Assembly: GCA_023381255.1 (NCBI GenBank)
Contig: JAMCTX010000002.1
Coordinates: 54,742 to 118,741, forward strand
Direction: 5' to 3'
DNA: 64,000 nucleotides
Origin: Nitrososphaerota archaeon
GTDB lineage: Archaea > Thermoproteota > Nitrososphaeria > Conexivisphaerales > UBA164
Below are positions 48,739-58,685 of this stretch, piece after piece. Position 1 is the stretch's first letter, and the number at the start of each line of letters is the position of its first letter. The translations under genes and the position numbers were made by a program. Below the pieces are notes generated by a model that saw only the letters and a list, made by a program, of their open reading frames with translations, was not told where the DNA came from and searched no databases.

Positions 48739-49639
48739 GCTTCATATATACATCTTCAAGAGAAAAGCTTGTTTCTGTCATGAATTCAACGCTCCCGCCT
48801 GCATCCTGCACAGCTTTCAGTATTGCCGGATTGTCATGGGCAAAATCATTCACGCTGACAACCATGGCGTTCTGGCCTTCAATTTCAACCTTGTAGCCAG
48901 CGTCCTTTACGGCGGCGATTATTGGTTCACTCAGCTGGTGAACCTGAACCCTGACCCTCCTGCCTGAAAGCGATTGCCTGAGCTCCTGCGGGCTTCCCAC
49001 CGCGATGAGCTTTGTCTTCACTATGGCAACCCTGTCGCAGATCCTTTCGGCTTCATCAAGCATATGGGTGTTCATGAATATTGTCCTTCCCTCGCTTTTC
49101 AGGTCAAGGATGAAGTCCCGCACGGTTTTTGCTGCCTCGGGGTCAAGATTTGAAGTTGGTTCGTCCAGGAACAGCACCCTGGGTTCGTGAACAAGCGCCC
49201 TTGCTATAGCAAGCTTTTGCTTCATCCCCTTGGAGTATGTCGCCACAGGCGCATTCCTCCTTTCCCAGAGGCCAAGCATTTTTAGAAAGCGCTCTATCTG
49301 CTCCCTTCTTATCTGTTCGCCAAGCCTGTACAGCCTGCCGTAGAAATCCAGGTTGTCGTACGCGCTGAGTTCTTCGTACAGCCCCACGTTTTCAGGCAGG
49401 ATCCCTATGATCCTCCTTATCCTTTCCTCGTCAGCACTGTTGCCTATCTCAAAGTCCCCAATCCTTGCCTTCCCGGATGTTCTTGAGATCAGGCATGAGA
49501 CCATTCTGACGAAGGTTGTCTTTCCAGCGCCGTTGGGACCAAGGAACCCGAAAACCTCGCCCTCGTTTACACTGAGGGTAATTGAGTCTACTGCAGTTAT
49601 GTCGCCGAACTTCTTTGTCAGATTTTCAGTTTCAATCAT
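48722..49639 (-). CDS. ABC-2 type transporter ATP-binding protein
   Basis: A 305-residue ATPase from the ATG at 49639 (the frame is open further upstream, without conserved sequence). Walker A GPNGAGKTTF, signature YSKGMKQKLAIARAL, Walker B LFLDEPTSNLDPEA and the H-loop MNTHMLDEAE are intact. The C-terminal 70 residues are the extra domain of exporter ATPases of the CcmA/NatA type. Forms an exporter with the permease downstream. Confidence 0.9.
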   Translation of the reverse strand: MIETENLTKKFGDITAVDSITLSVNEGEVFGFLGPNGAGKTTFVRMVSCLISRTSGKARIGDFEIGNSADEERIRRIIGILPENVGLYEELSAYDNLDFYGRLYRLGEQIRREQIERFLKMLGLWERRNAPVATYSKGMKQKLAIARALVHEPRVLFLDEPTSNLDPEAAKTVRDFILDLKSEGRTIFMNTHMLDEAERICDRVAIVKTKLIAVGSPQELRQSLSGRRVRVQVHQLSEPIIAAVKDAGYKVEIEGQNAMVVSVNDFAHDNPAILKAVQDAGGSVEFMTETSFSLEDVYMKLVRGE

Positions 49640-49753
49640 AACGCCCTTTTTTTCCAAATATGCTGCATTTGCTCCATAAAGATAATAAACATTGCTGTAA
49701 ACGGTTACGTTAATTGAAAAATGTGCACGCATCATTCATGGCAATCCCAGGAC

Positions 49754-50503
49754 CTATTGTTCAAGAACATCCGAAACATCTTCATACCATTTTTTCCTGG
49801 TGCCTATTGCGCTCCTGATTTTCCACCTTGCAGTTTTGGGCGATTTTTCCATTTCACTGGCAAACGCAAGAATTTTCTTGTCCAGGGTCACTTTCAGGTC
49901 ATTGTAATCTGAAAGCGTGGAGAGATGCTGCAGGGCCCTGGTTAAATTGTCCGTAAACGTCCTGTATATCCCCCAGTCGCTGGAAGTATATGCGGTTATG
50001 TATTTTATCTCAATATCACGGCAGGGATCAGTGCCGATTTCGTGGTCGAGAAAGATGACCAGCACATCCTTGACGTCATTTTCATCCATTTTCACTATCT
50101 GAAGCTTTGACATCAGGAGGTCGCTTACGGGCAATGCAGGTTTGCAGAGAAGAAGCCTGCCCCTGAAGTCAAATTTATGGGCCATTTCAAACCTGTCTAA
50201 GAAAACGTCCACCCTCCTGTCGTTGGCATCATCAATGAAAACAAGCCTTCTGCCACCGTACTGCGCGTTGAACCTCTGGTTTGCCCTGTATCCACGTTCC
50301 ATGAAAAAATCGGAAATTGCCCTCAATTCTTTGCCGGTCCCGATCACGTCTATGTCCTTGTACCCCCTCTTAAATGGCGGTTCTGCTGCGGAAGGGCACG
50401 CGTGCCAGACGCCGATGCCGCCGATAAGCCTGAGGGTCAACCCCCTGAATTCTGATTCGCTGATTATTGCCTCGGATTCGCTGATTATGTCGCTCAGGGG
50501 CAA
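49754..50503 (-). CDS. Nucleotidyltransferase-fold protein
   Basis: A 249-residue protein starting at TTG 50503, preceded by a strong GGAGGGTGA Shine-Dalgarno embedded in the end of the upstream phosphoesterase gene. The stretch LRLIGGIGVWHACPSA...RGYKDIDVIG and later RRVDVFLDRFEM match the minimal nucleotidyltransferase core (G-[GS]...DxD and a third aspartate). Such proteins include antitoxin/toxin-type and tRNA-modifying enzymes; no toxin-antitoxin partner is evident. Function not determined. Confidence 0.6.
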   Translation of the reverse strand: MPLSDIISESEAIISESEFRGLTLRLIGGIGVWHACPSAAEPPFKRGYKDIDVIGTGKELRAISDFFMERGYRANQRFNAQYGGRRLVFIDDANDRRVDVFLDRFEMAHKFDFRGRLLLCKPALPVSDLLMSKLQIVKMDENDVKDVLVIFLDHEIGTDPCRDIEIKYITAYTSSDWGIYRTFTDNLTRALQHLSTLSDYNDLKVTLDKKILAFASEMEKSPKTARWKIRSAIGTRKKWYEDVSDVLEQ

Positions 50504-50509
50504 TTTTTG

Positions 50510-51454
50510 TCACCCTCCAGTCAGAATGTAGCTTATTATTTTGCTGTCGCCAATGTTGACTAGGGCCCCTCGCAGAATGCCGTACTGGTAATCGCTTCCC
50601 GGGTTGATTACCAGGGTCCAGTTTAGCATTTTTGCCCCCCTTGATTCGTGCACGTGACCGTGCAGCCCGAGCATGGGATGATACTTTTCCAGCATTTCCC
50701 TTACAGCCCTGCTGCCCACAGCCTCCATAACCGGCATTCCCGATACAGTGACAGGCCTGAATTGCGCGTCGAGTTTTGGGGCAACATCAAGCCCGCTGTT
50801 AAAAGGCGGGGGATGAATGTTGAAGATCGATTTCCCCGGTTCTTTCAGTTTTGACGCCATTTCATCAATTTTATCGCGGAGGGCTTCCTCGGGGATGTCC
50901 CTGGGCGCGTGCCAGGGGGTCATGTTGGCGAACCCGGTGCTTATCATTTCATGGCCGTTCAATTCTATGACCCTGCCTTCAGGATGTATTACAAAACTTG
51001 AAGAATCAAGGATGCTGTCCAGCTCCATGGGGTCGTCGTTTCCGGCATTGATTATTACGGTAACCCCCCTGAGCTCCGTTTCGGCAAGCCTGACCCATTT
51101 TTCCAGCCTTTCCTTCATCAGGTCCAGGAATGCCCTGTTAACTGCCTTTTCGTTCTGCATAAAATTGTCATATTCTCCTTCACCTATTTTATACGGATAA
51201 TATCCGTAGTCTGCCGCTTCTTCAGCATACCTGCGTTCTTGGTCTTTTGATTCGATCAGCATCTTCTGGCCAAAATAATCCGCCATGATAACGCCGCTGC
51301 TTTTTACCACAAAGGGAATTATCGCCTTTCCAGTAAGGTCGCCCCCAATGACCATAATGTCTGGACTGTATGCCTTCGACGCGCTTATGAATTTTCTAAA
51401 GCACTTTTCCGAACCGTGAAGGTCTGTTGCAAAAAACAACTTTATGCTGCCCAT
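50510..51454 (-). CDS. Calcineurin-like phosphoesterase
   Basis: A 314-residue metallophosphoesterase from the ATG at 51454. Metal-site motifs: ATDLHGSEK, VIGGDLTGK, NAGNDDPME (in place of GNHD), FNIHPPPFNSG and LGLHGHVHESRG. The substitution of histidine in the GNHD motif by aspartate is worth noting. The substrate is unknown. It is followed after six bases by the nucleotidyltransferase-like gene, making an operon, and is divergent from rubrerythrin. Confidence 0.8.
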   Translation of the reverse strand: MGSIKLFFATDLHGSEKCFRKFISASKAYSPDIMVIGGDLTGKAIIPFVVKSSGVIMADYFGQKMLIESKDQERRYAEEAADYGYYPYKIGEGEYDNFMQNEKAVNRAFLDLMKERLEKWVRLAETELRGVTVIINAGNDDPMELDSILDSSSFVIHPEGRVIELNGHEMISTGFANMTPWHAPRDIPEEALRDKIDEMASKLKEPGKSIFNIHPPPFNSGLDVAPKLDAQFRPVTVSGMPVMEAVGSRAVREMLEKYHPMLGLHGHVHESRGAKMLNWTLVINPGSDYQYGILRGALVNIGDSKIISYILTGG

Positions 51455-51573
51455 TATAAATGCTGTACAGGGCGGGAAGATTATAAATTTTTTAAGGCAA
51501 AACGGCCCAGAAAACCCCTTCCAGTGTTTTGATTTTGGCATGCTTTTATACGGCTCTGTGCTAACTGGATGTG

Positions 51574-52137
51574 ATGACAGAAGAAGATATGACTATGACT
51601 CAGGATTCTCTGGCTTCAGCCTACGGCGGGGAATCCATGGCCAGCATGAGGTATTCGATTTTTGCTGACATAGCGGAGAAGGAGGGTTACAAGAATGTTG
51701 CACGGCTGTTCAGGGCGATTTCATTTGCGGAAAAGGTGCATGCCAGAAACCACTTCCAGAGGCTTTCAAAGTACAAAAACGGTGTAAAGGTTGTGGCGGA
51801 GGCCCCTTTTGGACCGGGTGACACAAAAAAGAACCTTGAACTGGCTATCATGGGCGAGAAATTTGAAGTCGAGCAGATGTATCCTGCGTATCTTGAACTT
51901 GCTAAAATGCAGGGGGACAAGGCCGCGGAAACCAGCTTTAAATATGCGCTTGAAGCTGAAAAGATCCATCTGGCGCTGTACACCAGGGCTCTGGAGTATG
52001 TCAGCAGGGGGGAGGACCTGCCTGTGAACGGAAGCGTGTGGATCTGCCCCGTGTGCGGTTACACCCTTATGGCTTCAGAACCGCCGGCAAACTGCCCGGT
52101 ATGTAATACATCAGGCAAGACATTCCAGAAGTTTTAG
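51574..52137 (+). CDS. Rubrerythrin
   Basis: A 187-residue rubrerythrin: an N-terminal ferritin-like four-helix di-iron domain (AYGGESMASMRYSIFADIAEKEGY, AEKVHARNHF, EAEKIHLALY) and a C-terminal rubredoxin-type iron site (WICPVCGYTL, NCPVCNTSGKTF). It reduces hydrogen peroxide and protects from oxygen stress. A TATA box TTTTATA (51544-51550) puts the mRNA start near 51573, so ATG 51574 is likely the start; GTG at 51571 is next to it. Divergent from the phosphoesterase. Confidence 0.92.
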   Translation: MTEEDMTMTQDSLASAYGGESMASMRYSIFADIAEKEGYKNVARLFRAISFAEKVHARNHFQRLSKYKNGVKVVAEAPFGPGDTKKNLELAIMGEKFEVEQMYPAYLELAKMQGDKAAETSFKYALEAEKIHLALYTRALEYVSRGEDLPVNGSVWICPVCGYTLMASEPPANCPVCNTSGKTFQKF

Positions 52138-52141
52138 ATAA

Positions 52142-52159
52142 ATTTTTTATTTTTTATTT
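52142..52159 (+). terminator. Oligo-T terminator after rubrerythrin
   Basis: Two runs of six T (ATTTTTTATTTTTTATTT) begin five bases after the rubrerythrin stop codon. The stop codon of the convergent gene at 52158 overlaps its end. Confidence 0.55.
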
Positions 52160-52589
52160 AAGAAGTGGTTGTCACATTTACTATTATGTTTACCGGCCCG
52201 GAGTACGAAACTGTCGGCGTTGCAACTGTTACGTCAAGTATCTTGGATTCACCCGGTGCCATGGACAGTGGCAGAGATTCCGAAAGGTATGTGGTGGGAA
52301 CGCTGAACCCCGGCGTGTTTGAGGTAACAGACCTCACGTATTCAGTTACGGTGTTGTGGTTCGTGATGTTTAGCTCGTACTCAAAGAAGCTTGACGCCTT
52401 TATCGTGAAGGTTGAACTTGGCTGCAGCACTTTGCCAACTATTTGCAGCTTGTAGTTTGAAGGCTCGTTGACAACCAGGTTCACCCCGTCCACGTTAACC
52501 ATTGGTGTTGTCATGTAATTCTGATATATCACTCCGCCAACCACAACCAGCGTGATAATTACGATTGCAAGGGAGTAGGCTGTTTTCAT
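52158..52589 (-). CDS. Membrane-anchored extracellular beta-sandwich protein
   Basis: A 143-residue protein with one N-terminal hydrophobic segment (about residues 6-23) and an outside domain rich in Thr, Ser and Val with several NxT/S sequons. Its beta pattern (VNEPSNYKLQIVGKVLQPSSTFTIKA, YELNITNHNTVTEYV, LPLSMAPGESKILDVTVATP) is that of a small immunoglobulin-like or NEW3-type domain. It starts two bases after the stop of the fused ECF ATPase, so it is part of that transport operon; it may help bind or shield the substrate. Confidence 0.6.
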   Translation of the reverse strand: MKTAYSLAIVIITLVVVGGVIYQNYMTTPMVNVDGVNLVVNEPSNYKLQIVGKVLQPSSTFTIKASSFFEYELNITNHNTVTEYVRSVTSNTPGFSVPTTYLSESLPLSMAPGESKILDVTVATPTVSYSGPVNIIVNVTTTS

Positions 52590-52591
52590 TT

Positions 52592-54331
52592 TTATTCGCC
52601 TTCCTCCTTTCCTTCGCTCTCCTTTTTCACTGTGCCTATTGCCTCAAGTAACGCCGATGCTTCTTCCAGCTTAACCGCGGGAGGCTTGACCCCCAGCTTG
52701 TAGGTCAACTGGAAAACCTGAGGAGGCACAACCGACCAGCTTTTGTTCACCGAGGCTTGGCTGAAAGCTTCTCTCGGGGGGCCTTCCACAGCAACCTTTC
52801 CGTCATAGAAAACAATTGCCTTGTTGCTGTAATCAGCTGCCTGTTTTACGTTGTGGGACACCATTATCAGCGTTATTTTGAAATTCTTGTTCAGGTCCTT
52901 GATGTATGACAGAACTTCCTCACCGCTCTTTTTGTCCAGTCCTCTTGTGGGTTCGTCCAGCAGAAGCACTGAAGGGTTGTTTATCAGCACGCTGCTGATT
53001 GTAAGAAGCCTTCTCTGGCCCACGCTGAGCCTGTGCGGCGTTTCGTCCTTATAGGAGTAGAGTCCGAACATCCTCAACAGTTCCTCTGCCCTCTTTTCAA
53101 CAGCGGCCTTGTCCTCGCCCCTCAGCCTGGGGGAAAACGTGACTTCGCTTATGACTGATGTATTAAGTATCATCTGGTCCGGGTCCTGGAAAACGTATCC
53201 TACCAACTTTGCAATGTCGGCCATCCTGAGCTTTGAAGCGTCTTTCCCGTTAAGCAGGACCTTTCCCTTTGTTGCTTTCTGCAGCCCGGTTACGAGCCTA
53301 AGCGCTGTTGTCTTTCCTGAACCGTTTGGACCCATTATTGAAGCCGATTCCCCTTTCCTTATCTTGAAATTTATCCCCCTGAGCGTAAATTCCTTGCTCC
53401 TTTCGTACTTGAACCACACGTCGTCAAACTCAACGGCATTATCGCCATCGTTCATCGGAAGGGTGTCGGGGTCCAGAAACGGCAGGTCCTTGTTCTGCAT
53501 TTCTGCAGATACGCCCGGGTTCATTTTTATGAATTCATCGATATTTATAGGGGCAACCTTTGCCGTGGGGTTTATCCTTTTGTGCAGTGCAGCTATCTGG
53601 GGCTCCTCTATGCCAAAGGACTCGATGTTCCTCATAAGCGCTTCCCTTATTGGGGCGTCAATAGCTATCTTTTTATCATGGATCAGTATCAGCCTGTCAA
53701 CAAGCCCCAGGACCCTTTCCACTTTGTGCTCGGCCATTATTATCGTGATGCCGTATTCATCCCTGAGCCTCTTTAAAGTGCCAAAAACTTCCTCGGTGCC
53801 GAGAGAGTCGAGCATGCTCGTGGGCTCATCCAGTATGAGCAGTTTTGGCCTCATCGCCAGGGCGCCTGCTATGACAAGCCTCTGCTTTTGGCCTCCGGAG
53901 AGCAGGAACGTTGGCGACCTCCTTTCATCCCATAAATTTACCTCCTTTAACGCCCATTCCACCCTGGAAGATATTTCAGCAGGGTCCACAGCCATGTTTT
54001 CGGGCCCGAATGCTATATCGTCCTCAACTATCAGCGCAAAGATCTGGTCCTCTGGAACCTGGTAAACAGTGCCGACGTTCTTTGCTATGTCCTTCATTTC
54101 TGTGTTCTGGGTGTCAACACCGAAAACATTTATTGTACCTTCAACGTTGGCCTCAATTACATGAGGTATAACCCCGTTTATTGCATTTAACAGCGTTGAC
54201 TTCCCGGAACCTGTCCTTCCAACCAGCAGCACAAATTCGCCTTCATCTATATCAAGATTAATTCCTTCAAGAGCCCGTTCCTTGTCCATTCCGTATGCAA
54301 TGTTCAAATCCTTTATTTCAACAGCCCTCAC
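52592..54331 (-). CDS. ecfA: ECF-type transporter ATPase, two ATP-binding domains fused
   Basis: A 579-residue protein with two ABC domains, as in energy-coupling factor transporters but joined in one chain. Domain 1 (1-240): GRTGSGKSTLLNAI, Q-loop TVYQVPEDQIFA, signature LSGGQKQRLVIAGALA, LLILDEPTSML. Domain 2 (about 290-540): GPNGSGKTTALR, VFQDPDQMI, an altered signature LSVGQRRLLTI, VLLLDEPTRGLD. The Q-loop DP/EDQ form is typical of EcfA. It follows the S-component-like gene by 53 bp. No gene for the usual T component (EcfT) is in the window. Confidence 0.88.
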   Translation of the reverse strand: MRAVEIKDLNIAYGMDKERALEGINLDIDEGEFVLLVGRTGSGKSTLLNAINGVIPHVIEANVEGTINVFGVDTQNTEMKDIAKNVGTVYQVPEDQIFALIVEDDIAFGPENMAVDPAEISSRVEWALKEVNLWDERRSPTFLLSGGQKQRLVIAGALAMRPKLLILDEPTSMLDSLGTEEVFGTLKRLRDEYGITIIMAEHKVERVLGLVDRLILIHDKKIAIDAPIREALMRNIESFGIEEPQIAALHKRINPTAKVAPINIDEFIKMNPGVSAEMQNKDLPFLDPDTLPMNDGDNAVEFDDVWFKYERSKEFTLRGINFKIRKGESASIMGPNGSGKTTALRLVTGLQKATKGKVLLNGKDASKLRMADIAKLVGYVFQDPDQMILNTSVISEVTFSPRLRGEDKAAVEKRAEELLRMFGLYSYKDETPHRLSVGQRRLLTISSVLINNPSVLLLDEPTRGLDKKSGEEVLSYIKDLNKNFKITLIMVSHNVKQAADYSNKAIVFYDGKVAVEGPPREAFSQASVNKSWSVVPPQVFQLTYKLGVKPPAVKLEEASALLEAIGTVKKESEGKEEGE

Positions 54332-54384
54332 GCTAAATTAGCACCAAACCATAAAAAAAGAAATACGACTTAATAAATGTTGCC

Positions 54385-55158
54385 TTACATAGAGCCGACA
54401 ATTACTTTCTTGATATAGTACACCAATGGCGCAAGGATAATTCCCGCAACAATTCCGCCCAGCCCATTGGTAGCTGTCTCAAAGAGGATGTAATTTGGTG
54501 TATATAGATATCCCTCAACAAATGTTGCCCAGAATCCCTGATACCAGAAATTGTATGCTATCATCACCACGAACCCTACCACTGCGCCGTCCAAAAAGTA
54601 CAGCCCCCTTATCTTCCTGACTCCCTCCTTCAGCTGTTTGCCCTTTCCGGCTGGTTGCGCAGTTTGAACCGTGGTTGCGGCAGCCCTGAACGTTCTCTGG
54701 TATGGAGTCCCCATATATTTTCCCCTTAATAGCAGGTAAAGGTCTATCAGCGCCGCATAGGCTGTTATTTCATAAAAGATCCAGAAAGGTTCGCCTCCGA
54801 ATCCATAATGGAATATGTCTGAAAGCACTGTGTATATGAACATCATTATCATCACGCTTCCCGCTTTGCCGATCAGCGCAGCAACCAGGAAGAGTATGAA
54901 CAACTCGCCTATTGTCGTGTAGTAGAAGATTGAAGTTACAGCAGTGAATTTTGGTATCAGCGGTGATATGAAGAAGTTAAATATGACCAGTATAGCAGAC
55001 AAGAGACCCATATAGACGAAATCCACCGTTTTGAAGTTTGCAAGAATGTGCTTGTTCCACGCGTATCCCAGAAGTCCTATGATTACTAGGAAATAGATGA
55101 TCATTCCCCACCATGGTATTACTGAATGCAGATTAAATTCTACTCCGTTCCATGTCAT
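54385..55158 (-). CDS. ECF transporter S-component-like membrane protein
   Basis: A 257-residue membrane protein from the ATG at 55158, which lies about 30 bp after TTTATTAA (55185-55192). Six to seven hydrophobic segments; the middle part, VYMGLLSAILVIFNFFISP...TIGELFILFLVAALIGKAG...YTVLSDIFHYGFGGEP, has the layout of ECF S components, which bind a vitamin or other micronutrient. A cytoplasmic loop of about 40 residues (PYQRTFRAAATTVQTAQPAGKGKQ) is unusual. It opens the operon with the fused ATPase. The ligand cannot be inferred. Confidence 0.65.
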   Translation of the reverse strand: MTWNGVEFNLHSVIPWWGMIIYFLVIIGLLGYAWNKHILANFKTVDFVYMGLLSAILVIFNFFISPLIPKFTAVTSIFYYTTIGELFILFLVAALIGKAGSVMIMMFIYTVLSDIFHYGFGGEPFWIFYEITAYAALIDLYLLLRGKYMGTPYQRTFRAAATTVQTAQPAGKGKQLKEGVRKIRGLYFLDGAVVGFVVMIAYNFWYQGFWATFVEGYLYTPNYILFETATNGLGGIVAGIILAPLVYYIKKVIVGSM

Positions 55159-55355
55159 ACCATAATTATTAAAGAATGATGGCGTTAATAAACATTGCGT
55201 TCGCAAAAAATTTCCCGCTCAACCCATTTTTTTGAATGATTCTGAGAAAAAACCGGGGGCTGGGCAAAAAATGATGCGCTTACCGGCACGATATTGGACT
55301 TTATTGCATAATTTACTCAAAAAATATTTAACGACAGCGCCCGGTGTACACCTCC

Positions 55356-56792
55356 ATGGAATATAAATGGACAGTGTGGTCGGTGGTGGTGATCGGGAGC
55401 CTCATGTCGGCAATTGACAGCACCATTGTAATTCTGGCCATACTGCCAATAGCCGAGGACCTCAGGACAGATTACATAACTATAATATGGGTGATTGTAG
55501 CATACATACTGGTAAACACCTCGCTCATGCTGAGCCTGGGCAGGATAGCCGACATTTACGGCAGAAAGAGGCTTTACAACGTGGGGTTTGTGGTTTTCAT
55601 AATAGGTTCGGCTTTATCAGGCCTTTCCACTTCGGGGTTAATGCTCGTGGGCTTCAGGGCGGTGCAGGGCATAGGCGCAGCCCTCTTGACGTCAAATTCG
55701 TTTGCGCTAATATCTGAAGTGTTTCCGGCAAACGAAAGGGGGAAGGCTTTCGGGTTGAACAGCATAGTGTGGGGCACCGGTTCTGTGCTTGGAATAATAC
55801 TGGGAGGGGTTATAATAACCTACACCACATGGAGGATGATCTTCTTCATAAACGTGCCAATAGGCATCGCGGGGACATACCTTGCCTACAGGTATATACA
55901 GTCACGCCAGGGCAGGGCCGCAAATGAAAGCTTTGACATACTGGCTGCAATCTCCTTCACAGCGGGACTGCTTTTCGCGCTTCTGGGCGCAACCTGGGGG
56001 CTGCTTTATTCATGGAAGGACCCGACAACCTACCTGTTCTTCGGCCTTTCACCGGCCTTCTTCCTGCTGTTCATAGTATACGAATCCAAATTCTCAAAGG
56101 ACCCAATAGTGGATTTCAGCATGTTCAGGAACCGCATATTCTCCTTTTCCGTTACCGTGGGGCTCCTGCAGTCGCTTGCGCTTTTCAGCGTGAACTACCT
56201 GCTGATGTTCTTCTTTGAAGGCATAGTTGGCCTCCCGATAATTACCGCGGCTTACCTGATACTGCCCATGGCCCTCATGTCAGCAGCTGTGGGCCCCTTT
56301 GCGGGCAGGCTTTCAGACAGGGTCGGCGCTCGGGTCGTGGGAACTGCAGGCCTTGCAATACAGGCGTTCGCGCTGCTGCTCCTAACGCAGCTCACGGTGA
56401 GCACATCCATATACCAGGTCGCATTCATAGAGGCAATTTATGGCGTTGGAGGGGGCATGTTCTGGCCGGCCAACACGAGCGCGATAATGTCATCTTCAAG
56501 CAGGGAGAGGTACGGCATAGCCTCCGGGATAATGAACACCTTCAGGAACACAGGCATGGTGCTGAGCTTTGTCGTTGCGCTTGTAGCTGCTACAAGCGTT
56601 ATCCCTGCCTACCTGGTGTACCAGATGTTCGTGGGAACGCTTTACGGGAAGCTCAGCCTGGAGCTTTCGGGGGCATACCTGGGTGGCCAGAGGTTCGCAT
56701 TTATAATTTCAATAGCGCTTCTTGTTGTTGCAGCCGTGATGAGCTCCGCCAGGGGCACAAGGGCAGCCGTGCAGGCCAAAAAACCGCAGTAA
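55356..56792 (+). CDS. MFS transporter, DHA2 (EmrB/QacA) family
   Basis: A 478-residue major facilitator with about 14 hydrophobic segments. The DHA2 hallmarks are [15 protein letters not shown] in TM1, motif [15 protein letters not shown] and motif C-like [14 protein letters not shown]. Such proteins are proton-driven drug or metabolite exporters. The start at 55356 is about 29 bp after an AAATATTTA box and avoids a GTG at 55344 that would precede the expected mRNA start. Single gene. Confidence 0.88.
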   Translation: MEYKWTVWSVVVIGSLMSAIDSTIVILAILPIAEDLRTDYITIIWVIVAYILVNTSLMLSLGRIADIYGRKRLYNVGFVVFIIGSALSGLSTSGLMLVGFRAVQGIGAALLTSNSFALISEVFPANERGKAFGLNSIVWGTGSVLGIILGGVIITYTTWRMIFFINVPIGIAGTYLAYRYIQSRQGRAANESFDILAAISFTAGLLFALLGATWGLLYSWKDPTTYLFFGLSPAFFLLFIVYESKFSKDPIVDFSMFRNRIFSFSVTVGLLQSLALFSVNYLLMFFFEGIVGLPIITAAYLILPMALMSAAVGPFAGRLSDRVGARVVGTAGLAIQAFALLLLTQLTVSTSIYQVAFIEAIYGVGGGMFWPANTSAIMSSSSRERYGIASGIMNTFRNTGMVLSFVVALVAATSVIPAYLVYQMFVGTLYGKLSLELSGAYLGGQRFAFIISIALLVVAAVMSSARGTRAAVQAKKPQ

Positions 56793-56824
56793 TATTTTTA
56801 ATACATGCGTTGTTAAAAATGCTA

Positions 56825-57295
56825 ATGATAAAGGTAAATGACATTGCGGTGGACTTCACTCTGCCTGACCAGGACCTGAAAACCGTGAAGCTGTCAGATT
56901 TCAAAGGCAGTAACGTGGTTCTTGCATTCTTTCCGGGAGCTTTCACATCCGTGTGCACCAAGGAAATGTGCACGTTCAGGGACTCGATGTCAAGGTTCAA
57001 CAGGATAAACGCCAGGGTGTTCGGGATAAGCGTGGATTCCCCGTTCGCGCTAAAGGCATTCCTAAAGGACAACAGCCTTAACTTTGAATTGTTGAGCGAT
57101 TTCAACAAGAACGTGAGCAGGACCTACCCGGGGCTGCACAGGAACTTTGCAAAGGTTCTTGGCCTTGAAGTGTCAAAAAGGTCGGTTTTCATAATAGGGA
57201 AGGACTTCAGGGTAAAATACGCGTGGGTAAGCGAAGACCCGGGCGTTGAACCGAAGTACAGCGAAATAGAAAGCGTATTAAATAAACTGCAGTAA
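56825..57295 (+). CDS. Peroxiredoxin, BCP/AhpC-TSA type
   Basis: A 156-residue peroxiredoxin. The active-site motif [19 protein letters not shown] has the peroxidatic C44 and a candidate resolving C49, the C-x4-C form of BCP-type enzymes. Thr and Arg of the active site are also present. It reduces peroxides with thioredoxin-like donors. TATA (TTTTTAATA, 56795-56803) lies 26 bp before the ATG at 56825, which is preferred to earlier in-frame ATGs. Confidence 0.9.
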   Translation: MIKVNDIAVDFTLPDQDLKTVKLSDFKGSNVVLAFFPGAFTSVCTKEMCTFRDSMSRFNRINARVFGISVDSPFALKAFLKDNSLNFELLSDFNKNVSRTYPGLHRNFAKVLGLEVSKRSVFIIGKDFRVKYAWVSEDPGVEPKYSEIESVLNKLQ

Positions 57296-57341
57296 AAGCT
57301 TCGAAAGAGTTAATATTTTATTATAAACATAGTTAAAGCTA

Positions 57342-58160
57342 ATGGTAAAGTACAAAACATTCGGCCCTGACGGCAGGAAGGTATCTGAAATAGGCATAGG
57401 CACATACTATGATCCGGCATGGATAGCGTGGTCCAGGCTCCACTGGCTCAGGGGCAGGAGGGAGAAGGTGAAGGCGATAAGGGCGGGCCTGGAGAATGGA
57501 TGCAACATGATTGACACCGCAGAAATTTACGGGTCAGAGCCCCTTGTCAGAGAGGCGATAAAGGGGCACGACCGGGAACAGCTTTTCATTTCGACAAAGA
57601 TACTGCCGTTCCATATAGGATCATTCATGAAAAGCCTGGAATCTTCGCTCGACAGGCTTGGCACCAAGTACGTGGACCTGTACCTGATACACTGGCGCAC
57701 AGGCGAGGGGAGAATCAGGCAGGCAATGAGCGCCATGGAGGAAGCGCATGAAAGCGGGCTGATAAAGATGATAGGGGTTAGCAACTTTGACCTGGGGCAA
57801 ACCCAGTTCGCAAGGCAGTGTCTGAAGAAGAACACCATTTCTGCTGTGCAGCTTGAGTACAACATATTTAACAGGAGGGCGGAAAAGGACATCCTGCCTT
57901 ACTGCGAGAAGGAGAACATCGCGTTCATGGCATATTACCCGCTTGCCCACGGGAAGCTTGTGGGCAATGAAGCTCTTGGCAGGATTGCCAGGGATGCCGG
58001 CGTTACACCGGCCCAGCTGGCATTGAAGTGGCTGCTCAGGAAGCAGGCCGTATTTCCAATACCCAGGGCATCCAGGGAACAGCACGTTGTGGAAAACATC
58101 AGGGCAAGCGACCTGGAAGTAGACGAAAAGATGCTGGATAAAGTGGATACAGAGATCTAA
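57342..58160 (+). CDS. Aldo/keto reductase
   Basis: A 272-residue TIM-barrel oxidoreductase using NADPH. Tetrad residues are visible: D and Y in NMIDTAEIYGSEP, K in LFISTKIL and H in LYLIHWR. The C-terminal cofactor segment reads FPIPRASREQHVVEN. Substrates are probably small aldehydes or ketoses; unknown here. Own TATA box (TTTTATTATAAAC) about 25 bp upstream. Confidence 0.9.
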   Translation: MVKYKTFGPDGRKVSEIGIGTYYDPAWIAWSRLHWLRGRREKVKAIRAGLENGCNMIDTAEIYGSEPLVREAIKGHDREQLFISTKILPFHIGSFMKSLESSLDRLGTKYVDLYLIHWRTGEGRIRQAMSAMEEAHESGLIKMIGVSNFDLGQTQFARQCLKKNTISAVQLEYNIFNRRAEKDILPYCEKENIAFMAYYPLAHGKLVGNEALGRIARDAGVTPAQLALKWLLRKQAVFPIPRASREQHVVENIRASDLEVDEKMLDKVDTEI

Positions 58161-58305
58161 TGATAGATTAATTTTTTAACCTTGACTTCTCGATGTTGCG
58201 CTCAGGACTGCTTAATGGACACCCGCTTTCGATTGAACAGTCTGTCAGGCGTGAACGTATTCCCTCAAGAAAGAAGAATTACTGAATGATGATTTTGCGG
58301 CAAAT

Positions 58306-58588
58306 TCAGGCTTGCCCGCTGGCCGGCTGGAAAACCTGTTCCTCTATTTTCCAGTCCTCCCTGAAATGCTCATTGGGATCATTCGCAACTGTATCTACCC
58401 AGTAAAGGAAGAATATGCAAAAGGTAATTATGGTCAATATGATGTTAAGCGCGCCTATTTTGTCTAATTTATTGCGTTTGGCATAGCTACGGTCGTTATA
58501 GTGTTTTGGTGGATATACTGCATGAACAACAGAAGCCGATTTAACAAGTGCAGGGCGTTTATTCTGGTTCGTGGTATCCTGGAATCAT
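58306..58588 (-). pseudogene. Apparent frameshifted remnant of a small membrane protein
   Basis: On the minus strand a 90-codon open stretch ends at a TGA at 58308-58306 and reads KRPALVKSASVVHAV, then YNDRSYAKRNKLDKIG, a hydrophobic span LNIILTIITFCIFFLYW and the tail DTVANDPNEHFREDW. It has a natural one-span layout but no start codon in frame; an ATG at 58588 reads MIPGYHEPE in another frame that stops at once. A one-base indel would join the two. I do not recognise the protein. A sequencing error is an alternative to a true pseudogene. Confidence 0.4.
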
Positions 58589-58685
58589 TGGCGCTTTTAT
58601 TTAAAAATCAAGTTGACAAAAAACCGCCGAATTTTTGGCTTCATTCAATTATCGGCTATGGAGAATAGGACTTTATCTTACTCGG

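Noticed and set aside
53109-54065. 318-codon plus-strand frame inside the ECF ATPase gene
   Set aside because: Antisense shadow of a protein with two complete ABC signatures.
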